DNA from: Scytonema tolypothrichoides VB-61278
GTDB lineage: Bacteria > Cyanobacteriota > Cyanobacteriia > Cyanobacteriales > Nostocaceae
Reading direction: 5' to 3'
NCBI RefSeq assembly: GCF_000828085.3
Contig: NZ_JXCA02000002.1
Coordinates: 133,136 to 197,135 of the forward strand
Length of the DNA stretch: 64,000 bases
The translations under genes and the position numbers were made by a program. Shown one piece after another: positions 26,835-35,103 of this stretch (position 1 is its first letter; each line of letters starts with the position of its first letter). The notes beneath the pieces were generated by a model, which worked only from the letters and a program-made list of their open reading frames with translations, had not been told where the DNA came from and made no database searches.

Positions 26835-27144
26835 TTTGATTGCTGTGCTCAAGGAAGGATGATTACAAATTCTGCACGGATTGCTATATATGAAATATAT
26901 AGCAGTCGCCACAATTGTTAGGACATTTCCTTGTTCCCTGTTAAGAGTTCCCTCTTAATCAAAGTACGATGTCCTAAACGATATGTCTGTTGCTATATCA
27001 TCATCAAGATTGATAAAAAAGCAATTGATTATCAGCAACTGACACAACTATTAAACCATCTTGAACTCAAGTCAATCAGTCAGCGAAGTCAACTAACAGA
27101 GGAAAGTGCGGCTGAAGATCGCGAATGAAATCGACTCTACATTA
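26835..27144. other. Intergenic region after the C39 transporter
   Basis: About 310 bases. A frame at 26931-27128 ends in a polar stretch (IDKKAIDYQQLTQLLNHLEL) that looks like a degraded protein tail but matches nothing I recognise. A short TTCCCTG-like motif is at 26930-26940. No terminator was identified. Confidence 0.35.
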
Positions 27145-27335
27145 TCATCTGTCAAATATTGATTCAAAGAGGGATCGCGCCTGCGCCAATGCTTGATGCT
27201 GTGTAATAAGCTTGATATCGCCATTCTCTTCATGAATGGTCACAATATCCCCTTCCGCCATATTCAGCTTTTTACGAATAACAGCAGGTATTTGTACTGT
27301 TTGCGCCTTTTTGTATCTGGTGCCCGATAGTCCAT
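27145..27335 (-). pseudogene. Decayed AbrB/MazE-type antitoxin gene, copy 1
   Basis: Minus-strand frame encodes TVQIPAVIRKKLNMAEGDIV followed by TIHEENGDIKLITQHQALAQ and ends FESIFDR-stop at 27145. V-x-I-P-A-x-I-R-K-x-L-x-x-x-x-G-D is the AbrB/SpoVT swapped-hairpin signature. The only ATG upstream (27333-27335) is in another frame and separated by an A-run (about 27309-27313), so a frameshift broke the start. The DNA-binding half is intact but unlikely to be made. Confidence 0.6.
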
Positions 27336-27437
27336 TTTTTTAATTTTCTACAATTTTACTTAATTTGTACAAAATTATTTTCATCCAAAAAATTAAAAAT
27401 TGACACTTCCCTGGCTAAAGCCCTACAGTGTACACAC

Positions 27438-27529
27438 CGTGATCGCGCCTGCGCCAACGCTTGATGCTGTGTAATAAGCTTGATATCGCCATTCTCTTCA
27501 CGAATGGTCACAATATGGCCTTCTGCCAT
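27438..27529 (-). pseudogene. Decayed AbrB-type gene, copy 2 (partial duplication)
   Basis: About 92 bases nearly identical to 27175-27266, reading MAEGHIVTIREENGDIKLIT and then diverging after ALAQARS. It lacks the N-terminal IPAVIRKKL half. A short direct duplication of the neighbouring antitoxin gene, in the same orientation. Confidence 0.6.
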
Positions 27530-27561
27530 ATCTATTGATATTTCTCACAAGTTTAAGTGCA

Positions 27562-27879
27562 TTATTCGTAGTGATACCGACAAGTGAGAAAATCAATCTG
27601 GGTGTTTCCCACCCGATAGACAAGCCGATGCTCTAAATCTATTCGCCGCGACCAGATATCTACATCCATATACTTCAATGGTTCCGGTTTACCAATACCC
27701 TCAAATGGATCTTGCATAACAGCCGTCACCAAATCCAAAATTTTTGAAGCTTTGTCAAAATCTTGCTTGAACCACCAAGCTAAATCTTCTTTAAATTTAG
27801 AACTAAAACCAGGAGTGCGATTCACTACAACTGGCTTGATTTCATCAGTTTCAACCTTCTTTTTCTTCTTCTTGCCCAA
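27562..27879 (-). CDS. yoeB: Toxin of the YoeB/Txe family
   Basis: Ribosome-dependent mRNA interferase of the RelE fold, 105 residues. The core KEDLAWWFKQDFDKASKILD, then PFEGIGKPEPLKY, then DIWSRRIDLEHRLVYRV and TCRYHYE follow the YoeB pattern, with the catalytic C-terminal His and Tyr and the WSRRI...EHRLVY motif intact. The N-terminal basic run (GKKKKKKVETDE, residues 2-13) is extra. Its start lies inside the antitoxin gene (29-base overlap), the usual arrangement. Confidence 0.9.
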   Translation of the reverse strand: MGKKKKKKVETDEIKPVVVNRTPGFSSKFKEDLAWWFKQDFDKASKILDLVTAVMQDPFEGIGKPEPLKYMDVDIWSRRIDLEHRLVYRVGNTQIDFLTCRYHYE

Positions 27880-28156
27880 TCCCCAACTCCTGCTGAAGTT
27901 CTGCGATAGTTTGAGGTTGAATCTTTCCTGTTTTCGACTCTTCTATTGCTTCCAGCAGGCGACGTGCATTCGCAGGCGATCGCAATAGATAAACCGTTTC
28001 AACCAAACTCACTAAATCTGACTCAGCAATCAAGGCTACATTTTCGCTATCACGACGGTTGATGATATACACTTGATGATTTTCTACTACCAGGTCTAAC
28101 AGCTTAAAAAAGTCATTTCTGGCATCGGTTGGGGATGTGATTTTGTAGGGTAGCAT
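27851..28156 (-). CDS. yefM: Antitoxin of the Phd/YefM family
   Basis: 101 residues. The N-terminal MLPYKITSPTDARNDFFKLL and the following IINRRDSENVALIAESDL form the YefM DNA-binding and dimerisation fold; the C-terminal half (helical, TIAELQQELGIGQEEE) neutralises the toxin and is rich in Glu. Pairs with the overlapping YoeB gene. Expected autoregulation through its own promoter. Its position inside a bacteriocin locus may help keep that region. Confidence 0.9.
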   Translation of the reverse strand: MLPYKITSPTDARNDFFKLLDLVVENHQVYIINRRDSENVALIAESDLVSLVETVYLLRSPANARRLLEAIEESKTGKIQPQTIAELQQELGIGQEEEKEG

Positions 28157-28717
28157 CAGTTTATGTACAAACTTCTGTACATCTATTCTAAATTGTCAAT
28201 CATCTTGCTGACAATTTCCAAAAAAGAATCTTTCATGGGTATGAATGCTAGGGGAGTGTCAAAAACCAAAACCAGCTAGCAAGTCTTACTCGGTAAGATA
28301 AGTAAGCTGCTAGCTGGTCATCAAAGTTATTGTAATATGCTCTGGAGTCTAGTTAGATGCAAAGGTTCACCTGGTCTATTGACACTTACACAACCAGCAG
28401 TGCCACGTATCAATTGTTTAATTTAGCAAGGCTGTTTCATTCGAGCAGGTAGGATTTTATCAATATCATGAGCGAGAAATTTGAGATGTTGGAAATAGAA
28501 ATATTACTACAAGACTCCATAAATTTAAGTGCAATCGCCATGATAATTGTCCAATCAGATTTTTCTTAGATTGCTTACCCTAGACGGCTTTAAATCAGCG
28601 TCTTTGTGCAAATGAAACAGCTCTGCCCTGTTGAGTCGAAGTAGTAGAAAACTTTATCACTGCTAATCGAGCATTGTGTATTTAATGCACGTTTAGGCTA
28701 TAGAAGTATAAAGTCTA
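28157..28717. other. Intergenic region between antitoxin gene and peptide gene
   Basis: About 560 bases. It holds a two-level hairpin at 28270-28317 and a 33-codon plus-strand frame (28468-28569, MSEKFEMLEIEILLQDSINL) without a convincing ribosome site. AT-rich otherwise. Confidence 0.45.
28270..28317 (-). terminator. Two-level hairpin downstream of the peptide gene
   Basis: ACCAGCTAGC (28270-28279) pairs with GCTAGCTGGT (28308-28317), and inside it CTTAC-TCG-GTAAG forms a second stem. It is about 400 bases past the peptide gene's stop on the minus strand. No clear U-run, so a terminator is only one option; a structured RNA end or repeat remnant is possible. Confidence 0.35.
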
Positions 28718-28909
28718 TTACTTGTTAGCAGTACCAAGGGTAGCAACTAAAGTACCCACAGGAGGAACAACAGGCGTAAGTGCTATACCCGCAGTAACTA
28801 GAAGATCATCAACAGCAGTACCAACAGATCCACCGTTGATTGCCATTAAATCAGCATCAGACAGTTCTTGAAGCTCAACAGTGGTTTCAGATTCGTTACG
28901 TGCGTTCAT
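28718..28909 (-). CDS. Candidate bacteriocin precursor with double-glycine leader
   Basis: 63 residues. The N-terminal 27 end in ELSDADLMAINGG, a standard class II double-glycine leader (L-S-x-x-x-L-x-x-I-x-G-G). The predicted core is 36 residues, starts SVGTAVDDLLVTAGIAL, is hydrophobic and Gly/Val/Thr/Pro-rich, has no Cys, and ends GTANK. ATG 28907-28909 is preceded by AAGGT (28918-28922) and by a TATTATA box further upstream. It lies on the opposite strand, between the C39 transporter (ends 26834) and the second ABC transporter (starts 30262), and is a plausible substrate for that export system. Lacking any recognised family, it may be new. Confidence 0.7.
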   Translation of the reverse strand: MNARNESETTVELQELSDADLMAINGGSVGTAVDDLLVTAGIALTPVVPPVGTLVATLGTANK

Positions 28910-29450
28910 TTTTTGTTACCTTGTGTTTTGTGTGTTTTCACTCTGTACTGAGTGCATGCTTGTATAATATAGCTGTTCAATATTGATTCTTATCTATCTA
29001 AAGAGGTAGTTATGTTTAGTGACAAATTTACCTAAAAAATGCGTAGTCAAATATCCAAAAAAAAGAGATTGACGTCATTCTATAAATAGAGTATGTGCTT
29101 TTTAAGTCTGAATTTTAATAGTACAAGTGTAATATTCAAGTTGGAAATCCTTGCTGTACAGTCAATAGAAAGTGTGGTTAATGCACTGTACCCATGTTGT
29201 CATTGCTGGAAATAAAAGCACATCAATAGGTATGCAAAAAAGTAGGGGAAATGTGTTGCTATCAATCTGCCGTATAATAACTGTACTGTATTGCTGCCAA
29301 TATCTGTGTCAAAAAAATATTATTAGCGTCAATAGTCCGCAGTGGGTGGAACAATGTAAAAGTACTACCACCGGTGCGCCATATGCACAAGCTAAAGCGT
29401 ATGCGCAAAGCGCACGGTGCGCCAACGACTGACTTGTGCTGAGCCTGTCG
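28910..29450. other. Promoter region of the peptide gene and spacer
   Basis: About 540 AT-rich bases. On the minus strand, AAGG and a TATTATA box lie within 70 bases of the peptide start. A frame at 29172-29432 has no recognisable product and ends in repeats. Confidence 0.4.
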
Positions 29451-29615
29451 AAGTAGCGCGGTTCGGCGCTCGCGCTCACCGTCGATAGGCGTAACCGTAC
29501 CGCAGGCGAGGCTTATCGCCCTTGTTTGCCTGCAGTTCAGATCTTGCGCCATAATTCTCGTCCGCCAAGAAATAAATTCTGGGGCTAAGAGTTCAAGTCC
29601 GTTAAAACTCAGATT

Positions 29616-29716
29616 TTGCAGCAGTATCAACAACGAGGCTCTGCCTCGACATCTCGTTCCCAGGCTGAGCCTGGGAACGAGGGTTGGGAGGCTCAGCCTC
29701 CTGATTATTGAGAATG
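29616..29716. repeat. Dispersed hairpin repeat, copy 1
   Basis: About 100 bases shared with 41029-41130. Contains three stems: AGGC-TCT-GCCT, CTCGTTCCCAGGCT paired with AGCCTGGGAACGAG, and GAGGCTCAGCCTC. In the other copy the loops change while the arms stay paired. Confidence 0.8.
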
Positions 29717-30015
29717 GTGAGCCAGCGCGGTGAGGCAGCCCCCGTCTTGGTGAGTCCACTTGCCGTCTTGGCGGTTCCCGTCACGATGGCAAAGTGGCGA
29801 ACCCGAAGGGCGGTTCCCGTCGATGGGGGACTGCCTCTCCCGTTGGGTCTTGGGGAGCCAGGCGCTAACAGCGGGTCTCCCGACAGTCCCGCGTCTGGCG
29901 TGGTTTCCACGCCAGGTGCACCGTCCTTGGGAACCCTCCGCAGTCGCCTCAACGGGGGGGAACCCCCGCACGGCGCTGCTCTCCGCAACGCACTGGCTCC
30001 CCATGAGCGACTGGT

Positions 30016-30092
30016 GAGACAGCGCGAATGACGGCTCTCCCGACCTAGGCGACTGCGTTCGTCGAAGACGTGCCGAAGGCATACCCGAAGGG
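30016..30092. repeat. Dispersed palindromic element, copy 2
   Basis: Relative of 22737-22813. The inner stem is CGTC-GAA-GACG here against CACC-GAA-GGTG there. Confidence 0.7.
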
Positions 30093-30261
30093 CGAACCCG
30101 GAGGGTGCAAGATCTCAGTTAAAACTGACTGGGTAAGTTTTTCACGAGGCACTGCGTTGGCTTCCCTTAATAAGGGGAGGGGGGGTTTTGGTGTTAAACA
30201 AAACCGGGGTGGGGTTATGCGGGATTTATAAGTGATTAAGCGAACTTGATATAATAGATAT

Positions 30262-33021
30262 ATGGAAGTCCTATATCGCCTGAAAGGAAATGAACGACTA
30301 CTGCTAAATGACCCAGAAAAGGTATGGGTTGTCGTGAGTGGCCATGTATCATTGTTTGCCACAAAAGTCTCCGATGAGATGCCAGAGGCTGTTAAGCGTA
30401 GCTCTGCCGTAGGCAATCGCCTCACACAAGCGGATCAAAACGAGCATCGTCGTTATTTATTCAGTGTAGGTGCAAGAACGGCGTTGTTTGGTGCAGCAAC
30501 CAAAATTGGTGAATCTTTGAGTTTAGTAGCAGTCGCAATTGAGGCAACAGAATTATCCCAAATTTCGATTGCAGATTTAGTCAGGCGAGTGGCGACAGGT
30601 GAAGCGGAAGTGATGCTGCAAACCGCGACGCACGCGAACGCTTTAATAAAAGATTGGATAAATCACTTAAGTGAGACATTCAGCACGGAACCCACACCAG
30701 CAAATTTTTCCCACTATTTACCCTTAATAAAGTCAGAAAATGCTGCTTCACTGCCAAGCATTTTGGCTGATTTACATACTGAATTCTTCCACTATTTAAA
30801 GAAACTGCAACAGCAAGAAACACACACAGCCTTTCGCCAATTTCAACAACGAGAGCAACTCAACCGTCAGGTTGTCAATTCCGCACTCTCTAAGTTAGCT
30901 TCTGTGTTGCAACCGCAGCAAGAAACTGCATCTTTTCAACAAGGAACACCATTATTAGTAGCGGCGGGCGCAGTTGGACGAGCAATGGGGATAACGATAA
31001 ATCCTCCAGCGCAGTCTGAAGACATCAGTCGAGTCAAAGATCCAGTGGAGGCTATTGCTCGCTCCTCGCAAATTCGGACTCGTCGCGTCGTGCTAGAGTA
31101 TGGCTGGTGGCTGCGTGAGTATGGTCCACTTTTAGCTTATACCCAAGAAGAAAAGCGTCCGATCGCTTTGTTGCCAACAGGTAAACGTTATATTTTCTTT
31201 GATCCTGTTGCACAAACTCGCACGTTTGTCAACCAAACAGTAGCGGCAACGCTAGCACCGCAAGCATACCAGTTTTACCGACCGTTACCCAAAGTTATCA
31301 ATAATGCACTGGTGTTGTTTCAGTTTGGGATTAAGGGTTATGAAAAAGACATCATTTTAATTCTGGTAACTGGGATAATTGGTAGCTTGTTGGGGATGGT
31401 GGTGCCGCAAGCAACAGCGCTTTTGGTGGATAATGCAATTCCAGATAGCGATCAGAGTTTATTATCGCAAATAGGACTGGCATTGTTTGTGATCGCCTTT
31501 GGAAGATCAGCTTTTAGCTTGTCCCAAGGGATTATTTCATTGCGAGTGGAAAACGCTGCTGATAGTACTTTGCAGCCTGCGATTTGGGATCGACTCCTGA
31601 GATTAAGTCCAGCATTTTTTCGCTCTTATTCTTCTGGCGACTTACTAAACCGGACTTTATCAGTAAACCAAATTCGTCGGCTACTGTCGGGCGCAACGCA
31701 ACGCACCCTGTTAAGTGGACTGTTTGCTTTACTGAATGTAGTGCTAATGTTTGTTTACAGTTGGCAACTCGCCTTAGTTGGGGTGGGCGTAGCTTTGCTA
31801 ACAGCTGCAATCACTGCTGTCTCTGGCTTGCTATTAGTTCGCTTTTCGCGACGGCTGCAAAAACTGGATGGTGAAATTAGTGGGTTAACAGTACAACTTA
31901 TAAATGGAGTCGCCAAGTTGCGGGTGGCGCAGGCAGAAGAACGAGCGTTTGCAGCTTGGGCAAATCAGTACAGCCAAAGAACCAGACTAACAGCAACATC
32001 GCAACAAATTAAAGACAGTGTTTCTGTGTTGAACGAAATATTATCTTTGCTTACTTCGGCACTGTTGTTTGGGTTGGCGGTGGTGTTTCTGCAAAAAGCT
32101 CAAGCCAGTGGTAGCGGCGGGTTCACAACAGGAACATTTTTGGCGTTTAATTCCGCGTTGGGAATTTTTATCGGGGGAGTCAGCAACCTCAGCAATACTT
32201 TGATTACTATTTTGGCAATTGTACCACTATGGGAGCGGGCAAAGCCGATTTTGCAGCAGGAACTAGAGTACGATTCTAACAAGGTTGATCCAGGGCGCTT
32301 AATGGGTCGTGTCACTTTAGACCATGTTACCTTTCGTTATCGTGAAGATGGTCCGCCGATTCTTGATGATGTCAGTCTTTATGCAGAACCTGGGGAATTT
32401 GTGGCGATAGTTGGACCATCGGGAAGTGGGAAGTCAACTATACTCAGGTTATTACTGGGGTTTGAAACTCCGCTCTCAGGAAAAGTATACTACGATAACT
32501 TTGACTTAGCTCAATTAGACCTTGTGGCGGTGCGAAGGCAATTAGGAGTCGTGCTGCAAAATGGTCGAATTGGATCTGGCTCAATTTTTGAAAACATATC
32601 CGCTTCTGCGTTGATATCGCACGATGAAGCTTGGGAAGCCGCGCGGATGGCGGGTTTTGCTGCTGATATTGAGCTTTTTCCAATGGGGATGCACACCGTT
32701 ATTAGTGAAGGTGGTACCAATCTTTCAGGAGGACAACGCCAACGATTATTGATTGCTAGAGCACTTGTCAATAAGCCGAAAATTATCTTAATGGATGAGG
32801 CGACTAGTTCTTTGGATAACCGGACACAAGCGATTGTAACTGAAAGTTTAGATCAATTGAATGCGACTCGGATAGTGATTGCCCACCGCCTTAGTACAAT
32901 TCGCAATGCTGACCGAATTTATGTGATGGAAGCGGGGCGCGTCGTACAGGTGGGTACATTTGAGGAACTAGCCGAACAAGAGGGGTTGTTTTCTCAACTA
33001 GTCGCCAGACAAATGGAATAA
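30262..33021 (+). CDS. NHLP-system export ABC transporter permease/ATPase (no peptidase)
   Basis: Second ABC transporter of the NHLP/NHLM bacteriocin export system, 919 residues. Residues 1-120 resemble a cyclic-nucleotide-binding-like cupin domain (LLNDPEKVWVVVSGHVSLF). A variable region follows, then a membrane domain (about 365-640), then an NBD (about 670-919) with Walker [10 protein letters not shown], signature SGGQRQR and Walker B IILMDEATSSLD. It lacks the C39 peptidase, as expected for this subunit. A TATAAT lies about 10 bases before the ATG, so the leader is very short or the start is further downstream. Probably works with the adaptor and PCAT at 22943-26834. Confidence 0.87.
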   Translation: MEVLYRLKGNERLLLNDPEKVWVVVSGHVSLFATKVSDEMPEAVKRSSAVGNRLTQADQNEHRRYLFSVGARTALFGAATKIGESLSLVAVAIEATELSQISIADLVRRVATGEAEVMLQTATHANALIKDWINHLSETFSTEPTPANFSHYLPLIKSENAASLPSILADLHTEFFHYLKKLQQQETHTAFRQFQQREQLNRQVVNSALSKLASVLQPQQETASFQQGTPLLVAAGAVGRAMGITINPPAQSEDISRVKDPVEAIARSSQIRTRRVVLEYGWWLREYGPLLAYTQEEKRPIALLPTGKRYIFFDPVAQTRTFVNQTVAATLAPQAYQFYRPLPKVINNALVLFQFGIKGYEKDIILILVTGIIGSLLGMVVPQATALLVDNAIPDSDQSLLSQIGLALFVIAFGRSAFSLSQGIISLRVENAADSTLQPAIWDRLLRLSPAFFRSYSSGDLLNRTLSVNQIRRLLSGATQRTLLSGLFALLNVVLMFVYSWQLALVGVGVALLTAAITAVSGLLLVRFSRRLQKLDGEISGLTVQLINGVAKLRVAQAEERAFAAWANQYSQRTRLTATSQQIKDSVSVLNEILSLLTSALLFGLAVVFLQKAQASGSGGFTTGTFLAFNSALGIFIGGVSNLSNTLITILAIVPLWERAKPILQQELEYDSNKVDPGRLMGRVTLDHVTFRYREDGPPILDDVSLYAEPGEFVAIVGPSGSGKSTILRLLLGFETPLSGKVYYDNFDLAQLDLVAVRRQLGVVLQNGRIGSGSIFENISASALISHDEAWEAARMAGFAADIELFPMGMHTVISEGGTNLSGGQRQRLLIARALVNKPKIILMDEATSSLDNRTQAIVTESLDQLNATRIVIAHRLSTIRNADRIYVMEAGRVVQVGTFEELAEQEGLFSQLVARQME

Positions 33022-33079
33022 AGCAAAATGAATATGGGTTTCTAGCCCAGTCAACGAATAAAAACGGGAGATATAGGAC

Positions 33080-33094
33080 AATACGGTTCAGTTA
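33080..33094. repeat. AATACGGTTCAGTTA repeat end
   Basis: The same 15 bases occur at 61107-61121, where they form the left arm of a hairpin. Here only one arm is present, so it is probably a remnant of a small mobile element. Confidence 0.5.
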
Positions 33095-33120
33095 AGAATT
33101 GTTGGTAACAAGTCCACACC

Positions 33121-33150
33121 TGTAGAGACGTTGCATGCAACGTCTCTACA
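33121..33150. repeat. 30-base perfect palindrome
   Basis: Two 15-base arms (left arm TGTAGAGACGTTGCA, right arm its exact complement) meet with no spacer. This type of palindrome, with the TGCA centre, is common between cyanobacterial genes. It lies 72 bases before the Uma2 gene. Confidence 0.85.
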
Positions 33151-33221
33151 TTGCCTTTATTGCCTGTTGCCTACCTCTACTTTGTCAATTCACACTCATC
33201 AAACCGGATTTATATACTGCT

Positions 33222-33797
33222 ATGACAGCACTTACATTAAACCTCAATTCTATAATTAAACTGACAAGAGAGCAGTTTTATCAATTGTGTGAAGAAAACC
33301 CCGATTTAAAATTAGAACGCAATGCCCAAGGAGAGTTGATTATAATGCCACCTACGGGAGGAGAAACAGGAAAAAGTAATTCTACTATTAACGCTCAAAT
33401 ATGGTTCTGGAACGACCAAAATCAATTGGGCGAAGTTTTTGATTCATCAACTGGATTTACTTTACCTTCAGGGGCTGATCGTTCTCCAGATGTTTCTTGG
33501 GTGGAAAAATCTCGTTGGGATGCTTTGACTAAAGACCAAAGAGAAAAATTTATTCCCCTATGTCCTGATTTTGTCATTGAGATACTTTCACTTAATGACA
33601 GCTTGAAAAAAACTCAAAAGAAGATGCAAGAGTATATCGAAAATGGTTGTCGTCTAGGTTGGTTGATCAACCGAAAAAAAGAGGAAGTAGAAATTTATCG
33701 CCCAGGACAAGAGGTGGAAGTTTTAAAATTACCTCAAACTCTTGACGGGGAGGGTATTTTACCTGGTTTTGTACTCAATATGCAACGAATTTGGTAA
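33222..33797 (+). CDS. Uma2 family endonuclease-like protein
   Basis: 191 residues from ATG 33222 (MTALTLNLNSIIKLTREQFY). The longer frame from 33135 starts inside a palindrome and is unlikely. Landmarks of the Uma2/DUF820 PD-(D/E)XK fold: NAQGELIIMPPTGGETG, then LPSGADRSPDVSWVEKSRWD and FVIEILSLNDSLKKTQKKM with the catalytic Glu and Lys. The family expanded strongly in cyanobacteria; activity is usually unproven. Confidence 0.88.
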   Translation: MTALTLNLNSIIKLTREQFYQLCEENPDLKLERNAQGELIIMPPTGGETGKSNSTINAQIWFWNDQNQLGEVFDSSTGFTLPSGADRSPDVSWVEKSRWDALTKDQREKFIPLCPDFVIEILSLNDSLKKTQKKMQEYIENGCRLGWLINRKKEEVEIYRPGQEVEVLKLPQTLDGEGILPGFVLNMQRIW

Positions 33798-33903
33798 AAG
33801 TTCGTAGCGTGGAAACTGTCGCGCTTTTAATCTGCATATTTTTAACTTTGAACAAAAACCTCAAACCCTCTCCCTCCCTCCCTTACTCCCTCCTCATAAC
33901 ACC

Positions 33904-35103
33904 TTACCTTTTGCCTTCTTCAACAAATCGCTGAATTCCTTCCACCAGTTCGTCGATTTCTGATTCTAGAGTTAAATAGTGAACACAAGCACGTACGCAG
34001 TCAGGATCGACGATTGTTCTGGTTAATAACTTTTGTGATTCTAAAAACAGCACGAGTTGGCGGCTAGTTGATGGTGTTTGATTTGTCAGTTGAAACGAGA
34101 CTAAACCGCTTTCTGGTGGAGAAGTTCGCAAAGTTTTGATATCGGGTAAAACTTGTAATTGTCGCCACAAGTACTCACTATTGCGGCAAATTTGCTGATA
34201 ACGTTCCTCTGGTGTTCCCCACTGCTGATGAGTTGCGATCGCCTCCCTTAGCGCCGTATAAAGTGGATAATTCGATGTAGCTACTTCATACCGTTTTCCA
34301 TCGCTTTGCCAATCCACAGGCTTTCCTTTACTGTCTAAAGTAACGCCGCGCCAACCGATAAACGTAGGCTTCAAACTGTCTCGGGCTTCTGGTCGCACAT
34401 ACAAACCTCCCGTACCACCAGGACCGCACAGCCATTTGTGACCCGTAAATGCGTAAAAATCCGCTTTCAATTCAGTGAGATTTAATGGCAGTAAGCCTAC
34501 AGATTGAGCCGCATCTATCAGAAGTTTGACTGATTTACTTATGCATAACTCAGCTATCTTGTCAATCGGCAAAACTTGACCTGTATTCCAAAGAACGTGA
34601 CTCAATATCACAAGACGAGTGTTTGGACGTAAGTGTTGGGCAATCACTTCAACGGGGTCACCTTCATTTAAAGTTGCCATTAGGGGACAGGTGGTGAGTT
34701 CAACACCGAACCTCCGCCCGATTTCCTGAGCTGTCGCTATAATACCAGGGTGTTCGCAATCGCTAAGTAGTATATGGTCGCCAGCTTGCCATTGCTGACC
34801 CCACATAGCAATATTACAGCCGACGGTGACATCTTCAGTCAGGGTGATTGTTTCGGCTGGGACACTTAACTCAGAGGCGATCGCGTTTCTCGCAGCCTTT
34901 GTCTCCTCTATTATCCAACTGTTCACCTCAGTCCCAAAAGGACCTATTTGTTGGATATAAGCTTGCGCGTCAGAGATCGCATCTAAAGCCCTTTGTGGCA
35001 TTGGTCCTTGACCGCCGTAGTTAAAATATGCTTTATTTGCCAAACCTGGAAATAGCTGTCGATGGTGAAGTAATTTAGTTGGTGATGCAGAAAGACTAGT
35101 CAT
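33904..35103 (-). CDS. Class V aminotransferase (cysteine desulfurase-like)
   Basis: PLP enzyme of the NifS/CsdA-like group, 399 residues. The PLP lysine lies in FTGHKWLCGPGGTGGLY, with DAAQSVGLLPLNL (PLP-pyridine Asp) and SDCEHPGIIATAQEIG. No active-site Cys loop typical of class I NifS/IscS could be assigned with certainty, so it could be a desulfurase, an isopenicillin-N-epimerase-like enzyme or another lyase. No Fe-S assembly genes nearby. Start ATG 35101-35103. Confidence 0.85.
   Translation of the reverse strand: MTSLSASPTKLLHHRQLFPGLANKAYFNYGGQGPMPQRALDAISDAQAYIQQIGPFGTEVNSWIIEETKAARNAIASELSVPAETITLTEDVTVGCNIAMWGQQWQAGDHILLSDCEHPGIIATAQEIGRRFGVELTTCPLMATLNEGDPVEVIAQHLRPNTRLVILSHVLWNTGQVLPIDKIAELCISKSVKLLIDAAQSVGLLPLNLTELKADFYAFTGHKWLCGPGGTGGLYVRPEARDSLKPTFIGWRGVTLDSKGKPVDWQSDGKRYEVATSNYPLYTALREAIATHQQWGTPEERYQQICRNSEYLWRQLQVLPDIKTLRTSPPESGLVSFQLTNQTPSTSRQLVLFLESQKLLTRTIVDPDCVRACVHYLTLESEIDELVEGIQRFVEEGKR

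Larger units (their letters stand above)
29450..30120. repeat. GC-rich repeat island
   Basis: About 670 bases with far higher GC than the flanks, with long open frames on both strands that contradict one another, which argues against genes. It is built from palindromic blocks (for example GGCGTGGTTTCCACGCC near 29898-29914 and CCCCCGTCTTGG), one copy of the 100-base hairpin repeat (29616-29716) and one of the covarying element (30016-30092). It separates the peptide gene from the second ABC transporter. Confidence 0.6.

Noticed and set aside
26931-27128. 65-codon plus-strand frame after the C39 transporter, considered as a second precursor
   Set aside because: No GG leader, no ribosome site; at best a decayed tail.
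27562-28156. Toxin-antitoxin pair as an immunity system for the bacteriocin
   Set aside because: Both match YoeB/YefM families fully; no sign of immunity function.
28468-28569. 33-codon plus-strand frame near the peptide gene
   Set aside because: Poor ribosome-site spacing and no leader motif.
29602-30082. Long overlapping frames on both strands in the GC-rich island
   Set aside because: They conflict with each other, follow palindromic repeats and show no domain; high GC removes stops by chance.
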